Of a stretch of 64,000 nt of DNA, positions 45,146 through 55,900 are shown in pieces (the first letter of the stretch is position 1; each line of letters starts with the position of its first letter). Below the pieces are notes generated by a model. It worked only from the letters and a program-made list of their open reading frames with translations, had not been told where the DNA came from and did no database searches. The position numbers and the translations under genes are program-made. The DNA is from Hyalella azteca (Eukaryota; Arthropoda; Malacostraca; Amphipoda; Hyalellidae), in assembly GCF_000764305.2 (NCBI RefSeq), contig NW_025940648.1:32289-96288 (forward strand). Reading direction: 5' to 3'.

Positions 45146-47742
45146 TCAATTTTCATACTCATTTTCTTCTGTTTCTCTATCATCGCTTCCAATGCCGAGT
45201 CTCTGCATAACGCGTTGCCTCCTCTTGAGCAGATGCTCCACTCTAGACTTCCTTGCTTCACGCCTCTGTATCTCATAGTCTGTAAGCGTTTTTAAAATTG
45301 TAGATTTTCCGTCATTCAAATCCAAGTTTCGGTCCCTGAATCGCGACAAAACTGACTTCGCTCGCGCTTTAAAGTTGTGCGATTTCTCCTGATCAGGCGC
45401 CGATTTCTCTTTGGTGTAAATTTTCAACATTTCATTTGCACCAAACGGACATCTCGGGTAAAAATTCGCACATTCTCCGTCGCCATTTGATCTGAAGCCC
45501 AAGTATGAAGCAAATCCGTAGTAGAGAGAAGGAAGTGGCATCGTGCGCAGATCTGGCTCCGTTATTACTGACCTGCAAAATAAACCTTTAAGTGACTTTA
45601 CCGTCATTTTTTATTGCAGTTGAAAATGCAATAAATGCCAAACGAAATTTAAATCATCCAATTAAATTTCTCACTTTTATCTGAAGTCTGAAGAAATTTA
45701 TTATGAATAGTTTAATAGGTAGCGCCTTATTGATAGGAAACCCAGAAATGTCAAGTAGGCCACTGCAGGAACGTATGCCTATTTAGTTAATTTATGAATT
45801 TAGGCTCGGACACGTTAATCAGTTAGAATGAGATATGAGAGTAAGATTGTTTTCCATTTCATGTTGTCTTATGTTGCCATTATTTAATTACTGTAATTTA
45901 CTCTATCAACAAATCGAACACTAGTAGTAAGGCAACATTTACCTGAAGTACATCATGAGATGTCGTTCATCCTCGGTTAGCGCGCCGGCAGCGCGGGCCG
46001 ATAATTCGCATGCCAGACGTAGCGCGCACCAATTGGCGTCGAGAGCAAAGAGCGCCGAGAAGTTCGTGGGTGACGACTCAAAGCTTTTGTCGAAATTTGA
46101 AGGCTGGACTCCAAAGAGACTTCCTCCATCATCTGAAATTCTGTAAATTGTGTAAACTTTGATTAGGGTAGTCTCATTAATTAATCAGAGTACGAACATT
46201 CAATATAGAAGGTAGAGAGTCTCATTTAATAGAGGGTCTCAAAATAGAGGGTCTCACCCTCTATTTGAATGTTCGTACTTTGATTAATTAATGAGGCCCT
46301 CTATTTGTGTTATATCTCTCTCTATCTATCTATCTCTCTAATGTTTTAAAATCATAAAATGCTTATAAACGTAGCAGATCTCACGCCCTCTTCCTCCTGA
46401 CTGCGTTCTCGCCGAAGTAAGCGGCATGGTAGAGGGTGAAGAGCGCTATCCCCGCCAGCGCGTAGAACCCGCTGAACAGGACTGAAGCTGTGCCTGGGGG
46501 CATCGGGTTCAAAAAGCAGTTACATTTCATATTTATCATAAGTGTGTACTTATAGCAGTTACGTATCCAACATTACGTTATATTACACTGTTGTGGACCA
46601 CCAGGTTCGCATGAACTGTTGTCATAAATGAAAGTCTTATCTGGTCAAGATATACTTGAAATCTTACACCACAACACAGATATAAAATTGGGCAAGGTTA
46701 CAAAGTCAGTTGAGACTATCTGGAACAAGACTTAGACACGCAGACTATATGCATCCTTACTCTCCGCTCTGTAAGATCCGAGTGAATCTGTTCGCACAAC
46801 ACCAGTCAGTAAAGCTACGATTCTTTCTAAAGCAATCTTACAACTTTTAGATCCTTATTAAAATACATCATTTTCCTATACACTGTACTCAGGATAATCC
46901 ACATTTTTTACCCTTAATAATTAACCTAGCCCTCTACAACACATAATTTTTGCCCAAGTTGAATACGGTACCATGAAATTACATGTATAATGTCAGTCTT
47001 CGATATGTAATACGTATATTGTTTGGACGATTTACTTACCTAAGAAACCTTAATTCAACCCGCTGCATACCTGCCACAAATAACTAACAAATGCTTATTA
47101 TTACGCAAGTTAATAAAGAGACTTCGGGCACCAATTTATGTAAAAAGTTTGATGTTTTTTACCTGCATTAAGCAAATATTTAGTTGACAAATCGCCAGGG
47201 AAGCTCCAGAAATTGCTTGTGCCGTTGGTGCTCAAGAGTATGAGCCTGCCTTCGTCATCGTAATCCTCGTACGGGGCATCCAGGGAAGTTTCATTCCAAG
47301 AGTCACCAAGCGCGTATAAATCTTTTGATGAATGCTGGGATGAATTTATAAATAAATTCTCATTGGTGGAAACGTTTGCCACATGGTCCATGCCTAAATC
47401 CATAGTCGAAGAGGATACTGGAATGAAAACGAATTTGGTTTTGACATGTGAATGGTTTACGCTTAAGTTGATTCAACTTGAGATCGGATATGATCTCTCG
47501 GACAAATAATGAAAACTCCTCTAATTGAAACCTTTTGTCTACCATTCTTGACGATCGGAAGGTTTACATTTAAGATGAATTATCAGCAAATCTGGGGTGT
47601 AATCTTAATAAATGTAATGAAAATTCTGAGGTGAATCATTAAATTTTTCTGTATAGCAAACTAAACGCTACAGACAAATCTTAATTAAATTAATAGGTTT
47701 TTCACCAAAATTGAACTCACCTGTTGTGTAAAAATTACCCAT
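45146..47742 (-). CDS. DM4/DM12-family membrane glycoprotein, five coding exons
   Basis: Exons on the minus strand: 47742-47721, 47417-47163, 46493-46385, 46140-45943 and 45572-45146. Every GT-AG border and phase fits, giving 336 residues. The N-terminal ~90 residues carry four N-glycosylation sequons (NVS, NSS, NET, NGT) and acidic stretches. A single hydrophobic span, VLFSGFYALAGIALFTLYH, follows at about 95-113. The C-terminal half has the cysteine and proline pattern CALRLACEL..., a central PLPSLYYGFASYLGF, GECANFYPRCPFG and a basic tail with RVEHLLKRRQR. The spaced CE/YY/C/Y.RCP pattern resembles the arthropod-specific DM4/DM12 family (PF07841 as I recall it), whose function is unknown. 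The first exon is only 22 nt and its ATG is the least certain point: no signal peptide is seen, so an earlier exon is possible. AATAAA on this strand lies just past the stop (45136-45131) and again at 45106. Confidence 0.7.
46173..46340. repeat. 35-bp inverted repeat and a CTAT microsatellite in an intron
   Basis: 46173-46207 and 46261-46295 are inverted near-identical arms (CTCATTAATTAATCAGAGTA and on). The short spacer contains a GAGGGTCTC direct repeat. A CTCT/CTAT microsatellite follows at 46312-46340. All lie in the intron between exons 3 and 4 of the DM4/DM12-type gene. Confidence 0.85.
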
Positions 47743-48547
47743 TTTAAGGTTTTCACATGTTAAATTACGAACTATTATTGAAATTTCATCAGACTGCACA
47801 TATATAAATGATAACGTAGCACACAAAAAAATTCTCTAAAATAACTCGTGTAAAGCCTGGTGACACTGCCACTCTCCCGCGATGTTTGCAGAGCGTTAGC
47901 GGGAAGTCCACTGAGAGTTCGACGGACAAATTCTGCGCGTGGAGAAACAGTCGTGGGAAGAGGGGTAAACCGTGGGAAAAAATGAAATCGTGGGGAAAAG
48001 GGTAAATCGTGGGAAAAATTTAAATCGAGTAGCGTCTGAGAAGACCGAGTGAAATTTTAGAGATTCTGGAGAATATGAATATGGCGACTAATGATCATGA
48101 TTGACATGGTTGGCTTCAGCACATTACAACGAATGTCGACCGGGATCTCAATGTCAACATTGTCATTATTATTACTATTTGCATCGTGAACAAAACTGCT
48201 ATAATAACCACCTTCAGAATAACATAATTTAATTAATAATTTTTACACGAAAAGAATGAACTAGTATATTATCGATGACATCGCCATAGACATTATCATC
48301 AAAATTGTTTTGAACACTCACTCTTGTAACAAAATAATCATTATTATCAGCATCATCAACATCATTATTATAATCAAAATCATATCAACATTAACTTCCC
48401 ATAAACATAACAGTCGACACCATCATCAGCCGTCCGAACACGTTTAACAACTATTCTTTAACATCATCACTGATGTCAACATCAACACTACGTCATCAGA
48501 ACTTGATTCATTATGATCCCCGTCAGGAAATTTGCTATCTAAACTTT

Positions 48548-48722
48548 TATCAACATCAACATCGCCGTCAACATCAACATCGCCCTCAACATCAACATCA
48601 CCGTCAACATCAACATCGCCCTCAACATCAACATCGTCCTCAACATCAACATCACCGTCAACATCAACATCGCCCTCAACATCAACATCGCCCTCAACAT
48701 CAACATCGCCGTCAACACCACC
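48548..48722 (+). repeat. 18-bp minisatellite (CAACATCAACATCGCCCT)
   Basis: About ten units within a longer CAT/CAACATCA-rich tract (from about 48340 to 48790). The frames read STSTSP or HQHRPQ repeats, which are low-complexity artefacts. Confidence 0.9.
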
Positions 48723-49379
48723 CTCAACTTCTACATCATCATCACCTTCAACATCACTATCACAAACAGCATCATTATCACTACTATCACATCATCTAAA
48801 TTTAGACAAAAAAAAAACATTTAAGAATTAAAATTATGATCATCTCGGTGTTAGTTGTTAACAGTTGCTTGCAAATTCTGTAAGAATAGCACTGACATAT
48901 AAAGATCCGATTGTTATTGCTTGTGAAATGGAGACTTGTGTAGTACAAACATCGTTAGGAATATTATTCTCTTTAATTGGTAAGGAGCTGAATATATATA
49001 AGTAGATGAATATAATTAAGTAGGTGCACTTATTTAAACTAATGGTTATAATTAAGTAGATGATATAATTGAGTAAGTGAATATAATTAAGTAGGTGTAT
49101 TTAATTAAGTAGATGGATCTAATTCAATAACAAATAAAATCAAATATTCTTGCTCGTAATCTACCGACTTTTTCTGCTCCGCTGGAATGGGTTAACTGAC
49201 CTTTTAGGTACGGTTGGAAAATATAAAGCAATAATTGTTATAAGTATATACTATTAATAATAATATTCTTATTATTATGTATTTCATTACAATATTAATA
49301 CTATTAATGAATAATAGACCTGTAATTTTTGAATTGATGTAAAATTCATGCAGAAATGACATTGTCCAGGAGACCAGGA

Positions 49380-49510
49380 CATTTCTCCCTCAGGACAGTA
49401 GAGAGAACACGGACGGCGGTGTTCACACGGCGGAGAAAGTTACACGGCGCAGCGCGTGTAGTTCCGCTGCATGGTGCACAGTACGAACACTTTCCCCTTA
49501 TCCTGTCCGA
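49380..49510. other. GC-rich patch of unknown nature
   Basis: An isolated ~130-bp patch with several CpG (ACACGGCGGAG, CACGGCGCAGCGCGTG). It has no long frame and no inverted ends. Possibly an orphan promoter or exon. Confidence 0.25.
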
Positions 49511-51345
49511 GGAGTTTTCCTTATCATTATAGTAGCATGCACGGCTAAGTGCCTCCTTATTAGATTAATTTCACGTTTATTTAATCAAATTAATTATTTA
49601 TTTATTATATGAAATATTCGTGAATAAGTGATAAAGCGTCTTCTATATGTAATTGAAGTATCCCATCGTAAAGGGGTAAACCTTTACGGTTTACCTTCCT
49701 GTCCATGATTGTTTCTTCTCGTATTTAATAAAATTTCGTTCATTGGTTATATTGATATACGAAGCAAATCACTCGATGGAGATGGAGGACAAAGACTCTA
49801 TTGCATTGATATCAATTAATATTTTCCTCAATCTTCGATAGCTTCAAATATCTCGTACATCGAGGCCGTCACACCAACGGCTTCCCTGCAAGAAAATGAC
49901 GTTGAAATAACTTGAATTACGAGTTAATTTCATTAAAATAATGTTTAACCATCGTTATTTCAATGTTAGATAATTGGTGGCTTGATACTTCAACTACATC
50001 AAATAGTTTTGTCGTTACATCAAATAGGGCCTCAGGCTGAGCCATGCGAGAACCATGAATCTGAGCCACTCTGCTGTAGACCATTGGGCTGTGAACCATC
50101 ATGGAAGTCGAAACAGGCGGCTGGTGAGACCACCTGGAACTGGAACCGATACCTGCGGTTGGTAAGCCCTACTACTGTTGAACCATTATGCTGTTGAATT
50201 TCTCTGCTGTTGAACCCTATGTTGCTGAATCATACTCCTCTCGACCCCTGATCTTGTTGAAACGCTTAACTGTTGAACAACTTGGCTATATAACCCCACT
50301 TTTGTTAAACCCCCGTTCTTTTGAACCCATCAGCTGTTGAACACTGCGTGTGCTTGCAGACATCATTGTCGTGTTTCCGGCAACGCTTCAACACCGGGTG
50401 GCTGGGTCTTCATTTAACTGTCAGAAACGACACCATGAAATTTCCTCTAACTTATCTGTACTTAGTCTACATTATTCCCAAGTCTACAATATTTCCCGAC
50501 ATTTCGCGGTAACGTTAAACTTGAACATTTTTTCTTTTTCTGGCGCTGTAACGTGTTTGTAAAGAACATCATAACTTCGCGAGAGTATGGCGCAGGCATT
50601 ATCCTAATTGGATAGTTGCTTATCGTTGTCAAACTCAGAAAACGTGACGTTTTAATATTAACAAGAAGAAAAATAAATAGGCTCTCCCTCTCTAATCAGA
50701 ATTGACATTTTTCGCTTAAATCAAACGGAAAATCGATTTACAATTCGATTGTAAATAGAGATATTCTTCAAATAATAAACGTTAATGGCGTTCATTAAAT
50801 CATTGATGGAACTTTCGGTTTGAAGAATTTCATGCCGCTTTATGATGGAGGTTGGTAACAGTAGCCTAGTTCTCAAAACACAAAGCTTGCAACTTGATAA
50901 TTGATACGCAACTTCCGTATAGTTTTTTAATGTATCATGATACTATCTTTATACGCTCCTTCTTACCATTGATGCGTTTACTTATCCATGCAATTTTAGT
51001 CCTTTTGCTTTTCAATGATGACTTTAATTTCATGCTTTTAAAATTTCGTGCCGACTTGGTTATTTCACCTAGTAAAATGGCATTAACGGTTCGTTTTCAA
51101 GAACGGCACATAACATGTTATTTTCAACCTCTTCGATGATGCAAAAAATATAAAACCATGCGATGAATGAATGGTTAAAGAAATTACCTCTTTATATTAG
51201 AGAGGAGGTGACTAAATTAAAAGATGATAGCAAAGGGTGAACACAATTACGTTGTATAAAAGAAGATAAAAGCAGCTGCGCTGTCGTAATGGAAGAAAAC
51301 ACACGTTGTTATTAACAATGGTGGTTATCACAACCACGCCGTGTT

Positions 51346-51371
51346 TATATAAAACTTCTGCCATGACGTCG
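51346..51371 (+). promoter_or_regulatory. TATA-like box followed by a CRE-like site
   Basis: TATATAAAA at 51346 and TGACGTCG at 51364 lie close together in a more GC-balanced stretch. A second TATATAAAG is at 51624. No downstream coding exon other than Rab10, more than 1.3 kb away, was found. Confidence 0.25.
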
Positions 51372-52950
51372 GTAGTTCGATGCCTGACGTGTAGTCTTAT
51401 TTAGTCTGCTGACTGCAACAATTGAGGCAACCGGTCTGACTTGCCGTGTCCGCTCGATGCGCTTCATGAGCCGCATGCCTAGCATGACGATGAGTCATGC
51501 TGCGTTCACAAGCCATACGTATGCTAACGTGGACGCAACACAAACTTCGATTTCGTGCCGAGCGTGAAAGAAGTCATAATTTATTTTGATATGATTGAAC
51601 GATGCGGATGTTGGTTTTGACTATATATAAAGGTGATGAAACTAAACTTGTATCTCGTAAATATTTATAATCTTTGTTAGGCAGTCAGCTTTTGCCTAGG
51701 ATTCCGATTAAACCCATTTAATCTCAGAGGAAGCACTTAACGGACGAAATAAATGGTTTCAGTCTTCATTATTAGCATAAGTAGTATAATTAGCTGCAAC
51801 GCATGCCAGATATGTCAGACGTATTTACTCTAGATAGTCTTGACGGTACAGACAGCTGATTTTTCAATTTTAGCTGTCCCTATGTCCCTATGACGCGTTC
51901 ATTCATCCGACCACACCTTTATAAAAATTTCGTTAAAGTTTAAAAACTCACCAAAAACATAAATAAATGTCGTCCGTAAGATGATTTCATCTCATCAAAT
52001 GAATATTGAACTAAAATTTATTGAAAATTTCTAAATTCTTATTAATGTGCTTCAATTATAGTCGGGATGTCGATATGCTCTGAATCTGAACACCAAATAG
52101 AAATTATTCGTGTTTCCTTGTACGGCTTTGGTTTAACAGTGATCTGATAAACAGACTTCAATGACCTACGAAAGTGTAATGTGGAGCAAACTTCACATGT
52201 CGCATGTACTGTTTAAATAATGCTTTACAAGTCAGTGATTGTATTATGACAGAGTTTGTTGAGTAATGAGGTGATCCATATGCTTTAGCTCAGAAAAACA
52301 ATAGGTTTGTCTCAATTCAATATTTTTCGGCACAAAATATATTGATCATGAAATTATTTTGAAATTAAATAAATTTTCAGTTTCCATAACTTAACTTGCA
52401 TATTGTTTTGTCGAATAAAATTCCAGTTATAGCTGCCAAATTGCGAAATATGAGGAAAGTGAATATGGTTATTTAGAGTAGCTAACTAGATGAAAAACCG
52501 TTCACATGCCAACATTATATAAAATTAATATCATCATGTCGTTACATTTTTTATCGATTTCTTCTTGACAATTTTGATGATCAGTTTGAATTGTTTTGTT
52601 GGATTCGAACAAGTGCCGACACAGTATGTTTGCAATGAAGGTATACACAAGAAGTCATTTTTATCAGCGTTGAGTCTGCTACGAAACGAAGAGAACTACT
52701 ATCTTATAATGAAAAATCAGCAGCAGTAAAGTTTTAAAATAAATTTACAGTAGTAAATTCAATAAACAATTCATATTAGGCACATTCAAAGAAGATATTG
52801 AAATATATTCCGTTTGTTCTAAAAACAGCCACTAGAGGGAACACTTGCAGGAGCAGGTGTTTATGATTTCATCAAGATTCGCTTTACCAGTTTTATCAAC
52901 AGTAGTTAGTTGTCAGTCAGAGTTACGAATCTACTTAACAAATCAAAATA

Positions 52951-55900
52951 ATGGCTAAAAAAACCTATGATCTATTGTTCAAACTGTTATTAATCGGAGA
53001 CTCTGGTGTTGGGAAAACATGTATTCTATTTAGATTTTCAGATGATGCGTTTAATACCACATTCATCTCTACAATAGGTGAGTCAATCATGAATCATAAA
53101 ATTCAGAGACAAATTAGCACATCAGCCGATCAGCCTAAGCTTAGACGATCAAATTGCTTATTGCTATATTATTCGAGGCCAATCAGCAATTCAGCATTAT
53201 AATTTTTATAAAATTATTGAGTCTTGAGGGATCATAATATTTAGCTAGAGAAAAAATTTGTCATGTAAGAATGCTTCTAAATGTTACATCCGTCTTCTTA
53301 ATTTGCCATTTAGTACTAGCTAATAGCTATCGACCTACGTAATTCAAAATTGAAAAAATTCTATTCCTCTTCTGCTGATATATTTTGGTTTCTACTTTCT
53401 ATCTTGCATTTTGGTAAAATTGTTATATTGTGGATACCTAATTTGTGGCCAAGAATGCAGTTTTATCCTTAATTTTATAGGAAAACCCATTGAAGTAGCC
53501 TAATTAGGCGCCGCATAAGCAGAAGCCTAGTACAAACTTCTATGTTACGTGTTAGCCCCTTCTAGAAAAAGTGTAATAGTGGAGAATTGACTATGGATAT
53601 TTGAATAGTAAAAGTTATTTTTTTCTATTATTATGGCTCCAATATTCATCATTTTGTTTGGTATCTATTCTGGTAAATCAGGCCAAAGCCACCTGGAAAT
53701 GAGATATACCTATAAATCATTAAATCTCTTATAGCCTTACTTACGGGTAATTTCATTAATTTTTATGATTCTTGCCTGTATTTTTCATGTAAAATTTGAA
53801 AAATTGTCTCCTTTTTTCTTATTTTTTGAGAAGTTGGTTGTTAAATGAAAACTCATCCAGCAATTTACAAAATTTTTTGTCTCGTACCTATTCTAAATTG
53901 AGTTGGTCATGATTCATCATTTCATGAAACATTATGGCTCTAAAATCATGTAATTTGGTTGAATTAAAAATATGGCATACAAATATATGATTCTGTTATT
54001 TCTGTAAAATTTCAGTATATAAGTCTAAAACCCTTCTTTAGGTTGCTAGAGACCGTTTTACTGAGGTTAGGTCCAGCCAGGTCAAGTTTTTTTTATATAT
54101 TTTTTGCAATTTAGAAAAAAAATTAATTAAAGTCCGGTAAAGTGGAACTATAAATATATATATATATATATATACTTCAGTTTAGCTGTAGTTGGGAACA
54201 TAGTGGCAAACCAGAGCTTTTTTAGAATCAGTTCATTTTTAATTTCCTCATTTACTCAAGATTTGAACCAATTTCTTATGTATGATAATGCTGGTATCCA
54301 GGATACTTTATTGGTCTACATATAGGACTCAAAAATGAACTTGAGGGAGAGTCTAAAAAACTCTCTGCTTTGCCACTATGGTTGGGAAAAGTCCATGCTC
54401 TGGACAAAACATCCTGCATGACGAGTCAACCCAAAATGTCTCATTGGAGATCACATAGGTGCAGTTACACCGTCACCAGACTGAATTATCACATGTTCAG
54501 TTGCCTCTAAAGACAAATGTGATTGTTACTGTTTTTAGTGTAAAATTGGAGATCTGGGCTAACACGTGCACTGGACTTTCTAAATTAGTAATGGCTTGTA
54601 AATGTTGTAATGGTCGTCTTTATTGGCTAGGTGAGGGAAGGTATTCAAGGTTCTTTAAACTCTAAAGGGTTAAATAAAAGATGGCCTCCCAACTCTCCTT
54701 ATAGCCATTCCTGTCCACCAGGGGCCATACTTTCAAAACTCGCTAAGTGAATGTAAGTACGGTACCGTACTTACGCTCTATTTTCTTGTCTATGATTGGT
54801 GGATTTTGCTTGAAAGGCCATCACCGATTGGCTGATGAACTTACGATCTCTTAACTTTTTTGAAAGTATAGGCCCTGGAATTTTTCTCTTTTTTGTTCAA
54901 CTTTATTTAATTCTAATACAAGATTTAATTATTAAGGAACTTAAAATTTAAACAAGATAGGGAACCCTAAATCAAAAAACCAAGCCAAATAACTGGGTAA
55001 CTGGAAAACCGTTAACCGTATACTTGGATAACTGTATACCGTAACTCCTAAACCGGACAACCGACAACCGTACAACTAGGCAACCGGGCAAACGGGGCAT
55101 GGGTTGCTCATAAAGTACTTGAAGATGTTTTTGTAAAATATTTACATTACCCAACACAACTATTATTTAACACAACATCAATACAAACTTCAAAACATAT
55201 TATACACAATAAACTATCAAGCAGGATAACAGATAAATATATTTCTCATCTATAACAGTATTATCAAAAACACAACATTTAAATCTTCATCAATGGATAT
55301 ATGAACAGTGATTAAAAAAGGTATATTTTGGCAACTACTCACCAACCACAAGCAGTAGTGTGAGTATAGGGTATCAACTGATAGGAGATTTGGAATTTGA
55401 ATCACCACTGACCCATAAAATAATGGTCTGCAAAAAGGGCAAAGAGAATGAGATGGAGAGCACTAATAACACAAATACCTAGTATAGATAATATTCACCA
55501 TGAATTTCAGGATTCTAAATAATTTCACATTAACTTGGAACTGGAGGAGCATTACTTCCCCAAGTGGGATTAAGGTAACCACCACTCTCCAGCAGTAAGA
55601 GTGACAGCCCATAACAATGTCTCTTCATGGCTCAAAGAAATGGAATCACAGCTACATATGGAATCCCATATCTACTATGTACACTTTTTTTGTACAGTAT
55701 AATCCATGTCTGCATGAGTGCCATAGTCAAGCTCATGCATGGATTATATCTACTTTACAAGCCATAAAAAGAACTTTCCTGCCATTTTTTAGAGCTGCAA
55801 GATTTTTGCTACATTAATTATGTATCTCATATCTAAATGTTAACAAAAGTGCATGATCAAGTCCCAAGATTGCTAATTTATCAAAAGTATGACACTTTCA

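Larger units (their letters stand above)
47743..52950. other. Spacer between the DM4/DM12-type gene and Rab10
   Basis: No exon assignable to a family. It holds the 48548 minisatellite, degenerate repeats at 48990-49130 (ATAATTAAGTAGGTG) and 50180-50345 (CTGTTGAACC), a GC-rich patch at 49380-49510 and two TATA-like boxes near 51346 and 51624. The promoter of Rab10 should be near the right end, where TCAGTCAG at 52915 resembles an initiator about 36 bp before the start codon. Confidence 0.45.

Noticed and set aside
45955..46146. 63-residue plus-strand frame, Arg/Ser-rich
   Set aside because: Antisense of exon 46140-45943 of the DM4/DM12-type gene.
48473..48831. Frames encoding His/Gln/Arg-rich and Ser/Thr/Pro-rich peptides, and a Met/Leu/Ala-rich one on the other strand
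   Set aside because: All come from an 18-bp CAACATCAACATCGCCCT tandem repeat.
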